A stretch of DNA of 64,000 nt from Streptomyces ambofaciens ATCC 23877 (GTDB lineage Bacteria > Actinomycetota > Actinomycetes > Streptomycetales > Streptomycetaceae). The translations under genes were made by a program, and so were the position numbers. Under the pieces are notes generated by a model, which did no database searches, had not been told where the DNA came from, and saw only the letters and a program-made list of their open reading frames with translations. The stretch spans positions 868,001-932,000 of the forward strand of contig NZ_CP012382.1 of NCBI RefSeq assembly GCF_001267885.1, written 5' to 3'. This document shows, one piece after another, positions 33,882-42,909 of this stretch (its first letter is position 1; the number at the start of each line of letters is the position of its first letter).

Positions 33882-36845
33882 GTGTCGCAGACCCTGTTCA
33901 CCAGCCCGCTCGTCGGCCGCGAGGACGAACTCGCGCGCCTCCATGACGTACTGGAGCGAGCCCGCTCGGGAGAGGCGCGCGCGGTACTGATCGCCGGGGA
34001 CGCCGGGGTCGGCAAGACCCGGACGCTCGACGAGGTCGCCGGGCGGGCCGCCGCGGCCGGGACGACCGTGCTCACCGGGCACTGCGTCGACCTGGGCGAC
34101 GTGGGCCTGCCGTACCTGCCGTTCACCGAGATCCTCGGCGCGCTGGCGGCCGACGAGCGCTTCGCTGCCGTCCTGGCCGCCCATCCGGCCGCCGACCGGC
34201 TGCTCGGCGGCGGTGCGGACGGCGGTCCGGACGGCGGGGACGCCGCCACACGGTCGCGGTTGCGGCTGTTCGAGGGCGTGACGGCCCTGCTGACCGAGCT
34301 GGCGGACATCTCGCCGCTGCTGCTGGTCCTGGAGGACCTGCACTGGGCCGACCAGTCCTCCCGGGACCTGCTGCGGTTCCTGCTCAGCCGGGGCGTCCTG
34401 CAACGGCCCTCGGGCGGCGCACCCGGGCACCGGCTCGCGGTGCTCGCCTCGTACCGGACGGACGACCTGCACCGGCGCCACCCGCTGCGGCCCCTGCTGG
34501 CCGAGCTGGTGCGGCTGCCCGCCGTGGAGCGCCTGGAACTGCGCCCGCTGCCCGACGCCGACGTGGCCCGGCTGGTGCGCCTCCTCGGGGACCGGCCGCT
34601 GCCCGACACCACCGTGCACCGGATCGTGGAACGCGCCGAGGGCAACGCCTTCTACGCCGAGGAGCTGGTCGCGGCCGCGGACGCGCCCGCCGGAGGCGTG
34701 CCCAGCGGTCTGGCCGACGTCCTGCTCATCCGGTTCGAGCAGCTCTCCGAGACCGCCCAGCAGGTGCTGCGCACCGCCGCGGTCGCCGGGCGGCGCGTGG
34801 GGCACGAGCTGCTGCGGGAGGCGGTCGGGCTACCCGAGGAGGAGCTGGAGACGGCCCTGCGGGAGGCGGTGGGGCGGCAGTTGCTCGTCTCCGGCGACGA
34901 CGGCACCTACTCCTTCCGGCACGCCCTCGCCCGGGAGGCGGTCTACGCCGACCTGCTGCCCGGGGAACGGGCCCGGCTGCACGGCGCGTTCGCCCGGCTG
35001 CTCTCCGGGCCGAAGAGCCGTGCCGACAGCGCGGCCGAGCGCGCTCATCACTACCGGGAGAGCCACGACCTGCCCGAGGCGCTCGCCGCGTCCCTGGCGG
35101 CCGCGGACCACGCCCAGCGCGTCGGGGCGCCCGCCGAGGAGCTGCGGCACGTCGAGACCGCCCTCGACCTGTGGTCGGCGGTCGACGCGGCGGCGCGGCC
35201 GGCCGGTTCCGACGTCGTGACGCTCACGCTGCGTGCCTCGGCCGCCGCCGCGCACGCCGGGGAGCTGCACCGCGCGGTCTCCCTCACCCGCTCCGCGCTG
35301 GCCGGCCTCGGGCAGGACGCCGACCTGGAGCTCGCCGCCCGCGTCCGGTACACACTCGCCGGGAACCTGCTGAACGTCGACAACCTGTCGGCCGCGTTCG
35401 CGCACAGCAGCGAGGCGCTCGAGCTGATCCCCGCCGAGCCGCCGTCGACGACGTGGATGTGGGCCGCGGCGACGCACGTCATGGCGGCCCGCCAGGTCGG
35501 GGAGTACGAGACGGCGCTGCGGGTCGCCCGCCGGGCCCTGCGCGTCGCCGATCAGCTGGGCGTCGTCGACGCCCGCGCCGACCTGCTGATCTCCCTGACC
35601 AGCCTCGAAGGCGGCAACCGGAGCACGCCGCAGGGCCGGGAGCAGCTGCTGGAGGCGCGGGAGCTGGCGCGGCGGGCGGGGAACGCGCCGGTGGAGATGC
35701 GCGCCCTGTTCAACCTCGCCATCGGGAGTTTCGAGTCCGGTGACCTGGAGGAGTGCCGGCACTGGGCGTCGGAGGGACTGGACCGGGCCCGGCGTTCCGG
35801 GTTGCTGTCCTCGCCCTACCCCCGGGAGATGCGGTACCTGCGGCTGCTGGTGCAGTACACGCTGGGCCACTGGGACGAGTGCGTGCGCGCGGCGGCCGAC
35901 GAGGCCGGTGCGGTGCCCGCCACGGGCGGTCATGCCGCGGGCCCCGGGCTCTACGTGGCGCTGGCGCGCGGGGACTTCGGGGCCGTCGATCGGGCCAGGC
36001 TGCTGCTGGAGGGCCCGTTCGACTGGATGGGCACGCTGGTGGCGGGCATCGTGCTGACCGACGCCGCCGCTTCGCGGGGTGACGCCGAGGAGGCCGTGCG
36101 GTGGACGCGGTCCACCGTCGAGGTGCTCTCCGACGACGCGGGCGTGCTGCCCGCCGCCACCGTCCGGCTGGCCGCCCTCGCCCTGTCCGCGGTCGCCGAC
36201 CGCGTCGTCGAGCTGCGCGGGGCCGGCGACGAGGCGGCGGCGGACCGCTGGACGGACACGGCGACGGAGCTCCTGGGGCAGGCCCGCCGGGCCGCCGGGC
36301 ACGGGGAGGACGGGGTACCGCAGGGGCCGGAAGGGCAGGCGTGGCTGGCGCGCGCCGAGGCGGAGTGGGCCCGGATCGCGGGGGCCGGACCGGACCCGGC
36401 GGCCTGGCAGCGGGCGGTGGCCGGGTTCGCCCACGGTGACGTCTACGAACGCGCGCGGTGCCGGTTCCGGCTGGCCGAGGCGCTGCTGGCGGCCGGCCGC
36501 CGTGAGGAGGCGGCCGCCGAGGCCGACATCGTGCGCCGGGAGGCCGACCGGCTGGGCGCCACGCTGCTGCGCGAGCGTCTGGACGGCCTGGCCCGCCGCG
36601 GCAGGCTCACGGGCGCCAGGGAGGGTGCCGCCGTGCTGACGGCCCGCGAGCAGGACGTGCTGCGGCTCCTCGCGCTCGGCCGCAGCAACCGTCAGATCGG
36701 CGAGGAGTTGTTCATCAGCGCCAAGACGGCGAGCGTCCACGTCTCCAACATCCTCGCCAAGCTGGACGCCGCGAGCCGCACGGAGGCGGTGGCGGTCGCC
36801 TACCGACAGGGCCTCGTCGCCCCGGAGCCGACCGCACCGTCCTGA
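33882..36845 (+). CDS. Large LuxR-family regulator with AAA/STAND ATPase (LAL-type)
   Basis: About 987 aa from GTG 33882 (CCAGGA 8 nt upstream); ATG 33873 is in frame and possible. Walker A is GDAGVGKT at residues 39-46, and Walker B is LLLVLEDLHWAD near 146-157. A winged-helix/arm region and a long TPR-like helical middle follow. A C-terminal LuxR helix-turn-helix (about 919-980) shows LTAREQDVLRLL and NRQIGEELFISAKTASVHV. Such regulators activate antibiotic or sugar-use genes, but no cluster lies next to this one. The target is unknown. Confidence 0.9.
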   Translation: MSQTLFTSPLVGREDELARLHDVLERARSGEARAVLIAGDAGVGKTRTLDEVAGRAAAAGTTVLTGHCVDLGDVGLPYLPFTEILGALAADERFAAVLAAHPAADRLLGGGADGGPDGGDAATRSRLRLFEGVTALLTELADISPLLLVLEDLHWADQSSRDLLRFLLSRGVLQRPSGGAPGHRLAVLASYRTDDLHRRHPLRPLLAELVRLPAVERLELRPLPDADVARLVRLLGDRPLPDTTVHRIVERAEGNAFYAEELVAAADAPAGGVPSGLADVLLIRFEQLSETAQQVLRTAAVAGRRVGHELLREAVGLPEEELETALREAVGRQLLVSGDDGTYSFRHALAREAVYADLLPGERARLHGAFARLLSGPKSRADSAAERAHHYRESHDLPEALAASLAAADHAQRVGAPAEELRHVETALDLWSAVDAAARPAGSDVVTLTLRASAAAAHAGELHRAVSLTRSALAGLGQDADLELAARVRYTLAGNLLNVDNLSAAFAHSSEALELIPAEPPSTTWMWAAATHVMAARQVGEYETALRVARRALRVADQLGVVDARADLLISLTSLEGGNRSTPQGREQLLEARELARRAGNAPVEMRALFNLAIGSFESGDLEECRHWASEGLDRARRSGLLSSPYPREMRYLRLLVQYTLGHWDECVRAAADEAGAVPATGGHAAGPGLYVALARGDFGAVDRARLLLEGPFDWMGTLVAGIVLTDAAASRGDAEEAVRWTRSTVEVLSDDAGVLPAATVRLAALALSAVADRVVELRGAGDEAAADRWTDTATELLGQARRAAGHGEDGVPQGPEGQAWLARAEAEWARIAGAGPDPAAWQRAVAGFAHGDVYERARCRFRLAEALLAAGRREEAAAEADIVRREADRLGATLLRERLDGLARRGRLTGAREGAAVLTAREQDVLRLLALGRSNRQIGEELFISAKTASVHVSNILAKLDAASRTEAVAVAYRQGLVAPEPTAPS

Positions 36846-37261
36846 CCCCGGCCCGCGCCGGCCGACGCGGCTCGGTACCACCAGCCCGCGGCCGGGCGCC
36901 CGGCCTCGGTACCACCCGCCCGGCCTCGGTACCACCCGCCCACGGCCGGGCGCCCGGCGCGGTCGCCGGCATCGGCCCAGGGGGCGGGAGCCCGGCGCGG
37001 CACGCCACCCACCGGCCCCCGGCCGGGCACTCGAGCCCCGCACGCCGCCACCAGCCCGCGACCAGGAACCGGCCCCGCACGGGCCGGACCGCCCCCGCCC
37101 GGGAGGCCGGCTCCGCTTCGCGGGGTCGCTCGGACGGTGACGGTGCTCCCCGCCCGCACCGGACCGTCGCCCGCCCCTCGCCGGGAACCCCCGGCGGGCG
37201 GCGGACGTTGAGCCGACACCGAGAGACCCGACCGGAGCGGACCACGACGAAGGACGGCACG
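36846..37261. repeat. GC-rich intergenic region with tandem repeats
   Basis: 416 bp without a supported gene. CGGCCTCGGTACCACCCGCC occurs as an exact tandem pair (36901-36920 and 36921-36940), with a third partial copy of CTCGGTACCACC at 36871-36882. The palindrome CCGGGCGCCCGG flanks the block twice. GAAGGA just before 37262 is the next gene's ribosome binding site. The rest looks like unstructured Arg/Pro/Ala-coding-like noise. Confidence 0.55.
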
Positions 37262-38596
37262 ATGAGCGAGTTGGTCCCCGGGGGCAACGTCCCTCTGCCG
37301 GACGGTCCCGTGAGCGTGCGGGTGCCCGGCGACTTCGACGTGTCGGCGCTCATCACGGACGACGGCGGGAAGGTGCGCGGCGACGAGGACTTCGTCTTCT
37401 ACAACCAGCCGGAGGCGCCCGGCGTCCGGCTGCGGGACGGCACGCTCACCGTCGATCCCGGGCGGCTGCGCCCCGGTGCCACCCGGGTGACGGTGGCGGT
37501 CAGTCCCTCGGACCCGGGGACCGCCCTGAGCGCGCTGCCCTCCCCCACGCTCCAGGTCACCGACGCCCGCGGCCGGGCGCTGACCCGGTTCACCCCCGTA
37601 CGCCCCCGGCAGGAGACCGTCCTGCTGCTCGCGGAGTTCTACCGGCGCGGCGAGGGCTGGAAGCTGCGCGCGCTCGGCCAGGGGTACGCGGACGGACTCG
37701 CCGGTCTCGCCCGGGATTTCGGGGTGGAGGTCGTCGAGGACGCCGCGGTGCCCGACCTCCGGCCACCAGCCGCCCCACCGATGCCCGACCTCCGGCCACC
37801 GGCCGCTCCACCGGTGCACGCCGACGCCGACGGCTTCCTGACCCTGGTCAACTCCGCCCGGGCGGAAGCCGGTTCCGGCCCGGTCGCCGCCGATGCGCGC
37901 CTGGTCTCCGCGGCGCGTGCCCACGCAACCGCCATGGCCGCCGCCGGCGCGCTGAGCGTGGAGACCCGCGACGGCGTCTCCGTCCACCAGCGCGTCGTCT
38001 CGGCCGGATACGCGTATCTCACCGTCGGCGAGCACCTGGTCTCCGGTCCGCGCACGCCCGCCGAGTTCGTCGCGTACTGCCTCGGCACCGAGCGCACCCG
38101 GCGCACGCTGCACGCCGCCTTCACCCAGACCGGGTGGGGGTACGCCACGGACGGCGGCTCGGGCGACATGTACTGGACCGTTCTGTGGGCTGTGCCGTTC
38201 ACGCCCGACGGCCTGGCCCGCACCACGGCCGAGGTCGTCGCCCTCACCAACCGGGAGCGGACGGCGGCGGGGCTGCCCGTACTGGCGGCCGACCCACGGC
38301 TGACCACGGCCGCCCAGGCGCACAGCGCCGACATGGTGGCCCGCGACTTCTACTCCCACACCGACCCGGACGGCGGCAAGCCCTGGGACCGGGCCGCCGC
38401 CGCGGGCGCCGCACGGCGCACCGTCGGCGAGAACATAGCCTGCGGCCAGCGCTCCCCCGCCGATGTCGTGGAAGGCTGGATGAACAGCCCCGGGCACCGC
38501 GCCAACATCCTCAAGGCCGACTTCACCCACATCGGGATCGGTCTCGCCGGCGGCGGCCGGGCGGGCACGTACTGGACGCAGCTCTTCGGCGGCTGA
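37262..38596 (+). CDS. TerD-domain protein fused to two CAP (SCP) domains
   Basis: 444 aa. Residues 1-155 are a TerD tellurite-resistance-type domain with DEDFVFYNQ and the acidic Ca2+-binding pattern. A 33-nt duplication in the DNA (37749-37814) gives a doubled PDLRPPAAPP linker. Two CAP domains follow. The first (about 185-305) is degenerate, with AHATAMAAAG and GEHLV. The second (about 320-444) has full motifs AHSADM, YSHTDPDG, GENIA and WMNSPGHRANIL. No signal peptide is seen, which is unusual because CAP proteins are normally secreted. Function is unknown. Confidence 0.9.
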   Translation: MSELVPGGNVPLPDGPVSVRVPGDFDVSALITDDGGKVRGDEDFVFYNQPEAPGVRLRDGTLTVDPGRLRPGATRVTVAVSPSDPGTALSALPSPTLQVTDARGRALTRFTPVRPRQETVLLLAEFYRRGEGWKLRALGQGYADGLAGLARDFGVEVVEDAAVPDLRPPAAPPMPDLRPPAAPPVHADADGFLTLVNSARAEAGSGPVAADARLVSAARAHATAMAAAGALSVETRDGVSVHQRVVSAGYAYLTVGEHLVSGPRTPAEFVAYCLGTERTRRTLHAAFTQTGWGYATDGGSGDMYWTVLWAVPFTPDGLARTTAEVVALTNRERTAAGLPVLAADPRLTTAAQAHSADMVARDFYSHTDPDGGKPWDRAAAAGAARRTVGENIACGQRSPADVVEGWMNSPGHRANILKADFTHIGIGLAGGGRAGTYWTQLFGG

Positions 38597-38653
38597 ACCG
38601 GCGCTCAGGGACCGATCTTGGCGGAAGGGACCCGTCCGGGCCAGGATGCCCGT

Positions 38654-39331
38654 ATGAAGGGTGACCTCTTTTCCAGCGAGCACATGGTGCAGCCCGCCAC
38701 CGCGCCGGGCATGACCGTCGAGAACTCCAAGTGCATCCGTTACACGGTGAGCGGCGACATGCTGGCCCGGCAGGGCGCGATGGTCGCCTACCGCGGCAAC
38801 CTCCAGTTCGAGCGCAAGGGCCAGGGCGTGGGCGGCATGCTCAAGCGCGCGGTCACCGGGGAGGGGCTGCCCCTGATGGCGGTGAGCGGACAGGGCGAGG
38901 CCTGGTTCGCGCACGAGGCGCAGAACTGCTTCATCGTGGAGGTCGAGTCCGGCGACGAGTTCACGGTCAACGGCCGCAACGTGCTGTGCTTCGACACCTC
39001 GTTGTCGTACCGCATCGCCACCGTGAAGGGCTCGGGCATCGCCGGCGGCGGGCTGTTCAACAGCGTCTTCACCGGGCAGGGCAGGCTGGGGCTGGTCTGC
39101 GAGGGCAGTCCGCTCGTCATCCCGGTCTCGCCGCAGTACCCGGTGTACGTCGACACGGACGCGGTCGTCGGCTGGTCCGCCGGGCTCGCCACCTCCCTGC
39201 ACCGCTCGCAGTCCATCGGGTCGATGCTGCGCGGCGGTTCGGGCGAGGCCGTGCAACTGGTGCTGCAGGGCGAGGGCTTCGTCGTCGTGCGACCGAGCGA
39301 GGTGACTCCGCAGAAGACGCAGCAGCACTGA
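38654..39331 (+). CDS. AIM24-family protein
   Basis: 225 aa with the AIM24/TRAP-like beta fold: LARQGAMVAYRGNLQFERKG, the Gly-rich loop GSGIAGGGLFNSVFTG, and the late GEGFVVVRPSE. Members occur next to TerD genes in Streptomyces and are of unknown function, with mitochondrial relatives in yeast. The neighbouring TerD-CAP gene, 57 bp upstream, supports a functional link. Confidence 0.9.
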   Translation: MKGDLFSSEHMVQPATAPGMTVENSKCIRYTVSGDMLARQGAMVAYRGNLQFERKGQGVGGMLKRAVTGEGLPLMAVSGQGEAWFAHEAQNCFIVEVESGDEFTVNGRNVLCFDTSLSYRIATVKGSGIAGGGLFNSVFTGQGRLGLVCEGSPLVIPVSPQYPVYVDTDAVVGWSAGLATSLHRSQSIGSMLRGGSGEAVQLVLQGEGFVVVRPSEVTPQKTQQH

Positions 39332-39380
39332 GGCAACCCGGTCCGCTCCGTCGACGTCTTGATCGGCGACAGGTGACGCC

Positions 39381-39407
39381 GCCCTGGCCGCCCCACGCGG
39401 CCAGGGC
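39381..39407 (+). terminator. Hairpin terminator after AIM24 gene
   Basis: An 11-bp perfect stem (39381-39391 with 39397-39407) with loop CCCAC lies 50 bp after the stop codon and is followed by CGGCTTTCG. It is GC-rich with a short T-run. Confidence 0.65.
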
Positions 39408-39420
39408 CGGCTTTCGACGC

Positions 39421-39454
39421 ACTATACACCGTACGTATACACCGAGTGCATAGT
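39421..39454 (+). promoter_or_regulatory. A/T-rich repeat region before the TPR gene
   Basis: The 9-bp sequence TATACACCG occurs twice (39423-39431 and 39436-39444, 13-bp period). An imperfect inverted repeat ACTATACAC/GTGCATAGT also spans 39421-39454. The block is unusually A/T-rich for this window and lies 50-90 bp before the TPR gene. It is likely a promoter with a binding site for a regulator, identity unknown. Confidence 0.5.
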
Positions 39455-39507
39455 CATGCCCCCTCCCGGTGTACGCGTGACCTGTGCATCTGGACCGGAA
39501 GGCACCC

Positions 39508-40569
39508 ATGTACGGCAAGGCATTCGCTCCGGAGTACCAGGGCGCCCTCACCGCCCTCTCCGTCAACTCCTCCCTGACCGACGTCCTGGCCGCCGGGAAG
39601 GAGCAGCTGGAAGCGGCCGAGCGCGCGGGGCGGCCCGCCGAGGCGGCCCGGTCCGGGCTCGCGGTGGCCGAGGCACAGCGCCGGCTCGGCCGGGTCGGGG
39701 ACGCCGACCGGTCCTGGAAGGCGAGCTACCGCGCGGCCCGCACGGCCCGGGACACCCCGGCGATGGCCTGGGCGCTGTTGAGCGGGGGCACCCTGGCCCG
39801 GCAGCGCGGCGCCCTGCGACTGGCCCGGCGGCTGCTCGGGCTCGCCGCCGAGCTCGGCGAACGCGGCGGAGACCCGGTCGTCCGCGGCTACTCGCTCGCG
39901 GGGCTCGCGGAGACCGGCCGCATCCAGGGCGACTACGAGGCCGTGGGCCGGCTGCACGAGCAGCTGCTGGCCGAGGCCCGGCGGCGCGGTGAGGCGCGGC
40001 ACACGGTGTGGGCGCTGGAGGGCATCGCGCAGATGCACCGCAACACCGGCTCCTACGACCGCGCGTACGCCCTCTTCGAGGAGGCGGCCGAGATCGCCGC
40101 ACGGGCCGAGGACCGGCGCGGTCACGCCTGGGCGCTGCGCGGACTCGCCGACGTCGTCTCCGTGCGGGACGGCGACACCGGGCGGGCGCTGGAGCTGCTC
40201 ACCGAGGCCGAGGCGGGCTGCCGGGCCATGAAGCTGTCCGGCGCGCTGGCCTACAACCACAAGATGCGCGGCAACGTCCTGTACCGGGCCGCGCGTTACC
40301 CGGAGGCCCGCGACCTGTACCGGCGGGCGCTCGCGGAGTTCCGTGCCATGGGCGAACCGCGTGGTGAGGCGCTGGCCCGCCTGGGCCTGGCCAAGTCGCT
40401 GGCCCGGCTGGGCCGTGACCGCGCCGAGACGGCCGCCGAACTCGCCGAGCTGGCCGAGGTCCTGGAGCGGATCGGACTGAGGCACGCCCGGCGGATGGTG
40501 GCACGGGCGCAGGAGGAGTTCGGTCTCCCGAGCGCGCCGGCGGACGCGGTCGCGGAGGCTGTCCGATGA
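39508..40569 (+). CDS. TPR-repeat protein
   Basis: 353 aa. ATG 39508 has GGAAGG 5 nt upstream. The protein consists of repeated helical pairs with the TPR pattern (for example TRARDTPAMAWALLSGGTLA, SLAGLAETGRIQGDYEAVG, YDRAYALFEEAAEIA). No enzymatic domain is seen. It overlaps the polyprenyl synthase start (ATGA), so it is probably a partner or regulator of that enzyme. The upstream A/T-rich repeats suggest tight regulation of the pair. Confidence 0.85.
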   Translation: MYGKAFAPEYQGALTALSVNSSLTDVLAAGKEQLEAAERAGRPAEAARSGLAVAEAQRRLGRVGDADRSWKASYRAARTARDTPAMAWALLSGGTLARQRGALRLARRLLGLAAELGERGGDPVVRGYSLAGLAETGRIQGDYEAVGRLHEQLLAEARRRGEARHTVWALEGIAQMHRNTGSYDRAYALFEEAAEIAARAEDRRGHAWALRGLADVVSVRDGDTGRALELLTEAEAGCRAMKLSGALAYNHKMRGNVLYRAARYPEARDLYRRALAEFRAMGEPRGEALARLGLAKSLARLGRDRAETAAELAELAEVLERIGLRHARRMVARAQEEFGLPSAPADAVAEAVR

Positions 40570-41630
40570 CGGCGCCGACCACGACGGCGCCGCCCCCGGC
40601 AGAGGCACAGGCGCCAGACCTCCTGAACCGCTGCCGCGCGCTGGTGCGGCCGGCGCTGGAGGAGGCCGTCGGGCGGCTGCACCCCTGGGTGGGCGAGATG
40701 GCCGCGTACTCCTTCGGCTGGTGCGAGGTGGGCGGGGAGCCCGCCCGGGACGCCCGCGGCGGCAAGGGCGTACGGCAGGCTCTGGCGGTCCTCGGAGCGG
40801 AGGCGGCCGGCGCGTCCGGACGGGCGGGGGTGCCCGCCGCGGTCGCGGTGGAACTGGTGCACGCCTTCTCGCTGCTGCACGACGACATCATGGACGGCGA
40901 TCCGGACCGGCGCCGCCGCCCCGCCGTGTGGAAGGCGTACGGCACCGGGCCCGCCGTGCTCGCGGGCGACGCCCTGTTCGCCCTGGCCGTCGAGACGCTC
41001 GCCGTCGCCCCGGCCGGACCGCGGACGGTCCGTCTGCTCTCGACCGCGCTGAACGACCTGGTACGCGGCCAGGCCGACGACCTCCTGTTCGCCGAGCGGC
41101 CGTGGACGGGACCGGAGCGGGTGCGGCCCCACGAGTACCGGGCGATGGCCGAGCACAAGACGGGCTCGCTGCTGGGCTGCGCGGCGGCGATGGGCGCCGT
41201 GCTCGGCGGGGCGCCGCGGACGACCGTCACCGCGCTGGACCGGGCCGGACGGCAGCTCGGCGTCGCCTTCCAGGTCGTCGACGACGTGCTCGGCATCTGG
41301 GGCGACCCGGCGATCACCGGAAAGCCCGTCCACGGCGACCTGCGGGAGCGCAAGAAGACCTTCCCGGTGCTGGCCGCGCTCGAGGCGCCCCGGCCGGCCG
41401 CGCGACGGCTGGCCGCGCTGCTGGCGTCCGAGCCCGCCGACCCCGAGGCGGTCGCCGTGCTGATCGACGAGGCGGGCGGGCGCCGGGCTGCCCTGGCCGA
41501 GGCGCACCGGTGTCTGGGCGCGGTGGAGGCCGCGCTCACCGAGGTGGCCGCCGCAGCGGGGACGGCCGGCGCGGGAGCGGCCCGGGAGCTGAGGTCGTTG
41601 CTGGACTTCCTGGTGCGGCGCGAACGGTGA
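40566..41630 (+). CDS. Polyprenyl diphosphate synthase (isoprenoid synthase I)
   Basis: 354 aa. The first Asp-rich motif is D106-D107-x-x-D110 (DDIMD, preceded by LVHAFSLLH). The second is the VDDVLGIWGD segment. These bind Mg2+ and the diphosphates in chain elongation of isoprenoids. The product chain length is not predictable here; residues upstream of the first motif (FSLL) may suggest C20 products. The protein starts with a Thr/Pro-rich tail. No terpene cyclase lies in the window, so it may serve a distant pathway. It is translationally coupled to the TPR gene. Confidence 0.92.
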   Translation: MTAPTTTAPPPAEAQAPDLLNRCRALVRPALEEAVGRLHPWVGEMAAYSFGWCEVGGEPARDARGGKGVRQALAVLGAEAAGASGRAGVPAAVAVELVHAFSLLHDDIMDGDPDRRRRPAVWKAYGTGPAVLAGDALFALAVETLAVAPAGPRTVRLLSTALNDLVRGQADDLLFAERPWTGPERVRPHEYRAMAEHKTGSLLGCAAAMGAVLGGAPRTTVTALDRAGRQLGVAFQVVDDVLGIWGDPAITGKPVHGDLRERKKTFPVLAALEAPRPAARRLAALLASEPADPEAVAVLIDEAGGRRAALAEAHRCLGAVEAALTEVAAAAGTAGAGAARELRSLLDFLVRRER

Positions 41631-41637
41631 GAACCGC

Positions 41638-41658
41638 GGGCCACCGCGCCGGTGGCCC
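41638..41658 (+). terminator. Short hairpin after the prenyl synthase
   Basis: GGGCCACC (41638-41645) pairs with GGTGGCCC (41651-41658) around GCGCC, 8 bp after the stop codon. It is followed by the 18-bp repeats rather than a T-tract. Confidence 0.45.
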
Positions 41659-41660
41659 CC

Positions 41661-41711
41661 GCCCACGCCCACGCCCCCGCCCACGCCCACGCCCCCGCCC
41701 ACGCCCACGCC
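41661..41711 (+). repeat. 18-bp tandem repeat array
   Basis: Three consecutive copies of GCCCACGCCCACGCCCCC are present, the last partial (41661-41678, 41679-41696, 41697-41711). It lies between the prenyl synthase and the threonine dehydratase. C-rich and purine-poor on one strand, it could vary in copy number between strains. Confidence 0.7.
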
Positions 41712-41787
41712 TCGGGAACCGTGTTGACCTCGGACGCGTCACGCGAAAGGGTGCGCACGGGCGCGGATCACCGCCCGCGCCGGAAGG

Positions 41788-42756
41788 ATGAGTGCCTTGA
41801 TCGGGATCACGGAGATCGAAGCCGCCGCGGAGCGGATCGCCGGACATGTCGTACGCACCCCGACCGTGCCCAGCCCCGGGCTGTCCGCGCTGCTCGGGGT
41901 CCCGGTCACCGCGAAACTGGAGCTGCTCCAGCGCACCGGATCGTTCAAGGCGCGCGGCGCGACCGCGAAGCTGCTGTCGCTGACCGAGGCCGAGCGGGCC
42001 GCCGGCGTCGTCGCGGTCAGCGGCGGCAACCACGGCGTCGCGGTGGCGGTGATGGCCGCCGCCCTCGACGTCAAGGCCACGGTGGTCATGCCGCGCACGG
42101 CACCGGCCCGTTCCGTGGAGATCGCCGAGGAGGCGGGCGCGCTGGTACGGCTGACCGACGGGATGGACAGCGCCTTCGCACTGGTGGGCCGGCTCCGCGA
42201 GGAGGGCCTGACCCTGGTCCACCCCTTCGACGACCCCGTGGTGATCGCCGGCCAGGGCACCGTGGGACTGGAGTTCGCCGCGGACGCCGGGGAGCTCACC
42301 GACGTGCTCGTGAGCATCGGGGGCGGTGGGCTGATCGCGGGCGTGGCGGCGGGGCTGCGGGCGTTGCGGCCGGACGTGCGGGTCTGGGGCGTGGAGACCG
42401 AGGGCGCCGAGGCCATGTCCCGGGCGCTGGCCGCCGGCGGGCCGCTTCCGGTGCCCCTGTCGTCGATCGTCACCACGCTCAGCGCCCCGGCCGTCTCGCA
42501 GGTGACGTACGAGCATGTGTCGGCGCTGGTCACCGAGGTGCTGGTGGTTCCGGACCGGGAAGCCGTCGAGGGGTCGCTGGCCCTCGCGGAGCACGGGAAG
42601 GTGTGGACCGAGCCCGCCGCCGGATGTCTGCTGCCCGCGGCCCGGCGGGTGGTGGAGCGGGTGGGCGACAGCGCCAGGATCGGTCTGGTGGTGTGCGGCG
42701 GCAACGCCACCGTCGCCGACATGTCGGCGTGGGCGGACCGCTTCGGTCTGCGCTGA
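41788..42756 (+). CDS. Threonine/serine dehydratase (fold type II PLP)
   Basis: 322 aa. The PLP Lys K54 lies in RTGSFKARGA, the SGGNHG phosphate/Asn motif follows, and a Gly-rich loop GGGGLIAG is present. There is no C-terminal ACT domain, so this is the catabolic-type or racemase-like short form. The start is uncertain: GGAAGG abuts ATG 41788, and TTG 41797 has better spacing. Substrate could be L-threonine or L-serine; serine racemase activity is an alternative. Confidence 0.88.
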   Translation: MSALIGITEIEAAAERIAGHVVRTPTVPSPGLSALLGVPVTAKLELLQRTGSFKARGATAKLLSLTEAERAAGVVAVSGGNHGVAVAVMAAALDVKATVVMPRTAPARSVEIAEEAGALVRLTDGMDSAFALVGRLREEGLTLVHPFDDPVVIAGQGTVGLEFAADAGELTDVLVSIGGGGLIAGVAAGLRALRPDVRVWGVETEGAEAMSRALAAGGPLPVPLSSIVTTLSAPAVSQVTYEHVSALVTEVLVVPDREAVEGSLALAEHGKVWTEPAAGCLLPAARRVVERVGDSARIGLVVCGGNATVADMSAWADRFGLR

Positions 42757-42880
42757 CCTCCGGCTCCGGGCCGCAGCCGCGCGTACCGCGGGTTACCACC
42801 AGGTCGGACCCGCATTCACGGGCCGCGCGCCCGGCCGGGAATTCCCCTGCCGAACAGACGCGCGAGATCGCCCAGTTCAG

Positions 42881-42909
42881 GGGCCGTGCGCATCCGCACG
42901 GCCCTTTTT
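42881..42909 (+). terminator. Strong intrinsic terminator with T-tract
   Basis: GGGCCGTGCG (42881-42890) pairs perfectly with CGCACGGCCC (42895-42904) around CATC, followed by TTTTT (42905-42909). It is 125 bp after the dehydratase gene and is one of only two clear T-tract terminators in the window. An A/T-rich stretch follows (about 42911-42990), likely the promoter region of the next gene. Confidence 0.85.

Noticed and set aside
28833..34645. Long minus-strand frames (28833-31958 and 31550-34645)
   Set aside because: They mirror the UspA, VOC, receiver-TrxR and kinase genes on the opposite strand and are repetitive in composition without motifs.
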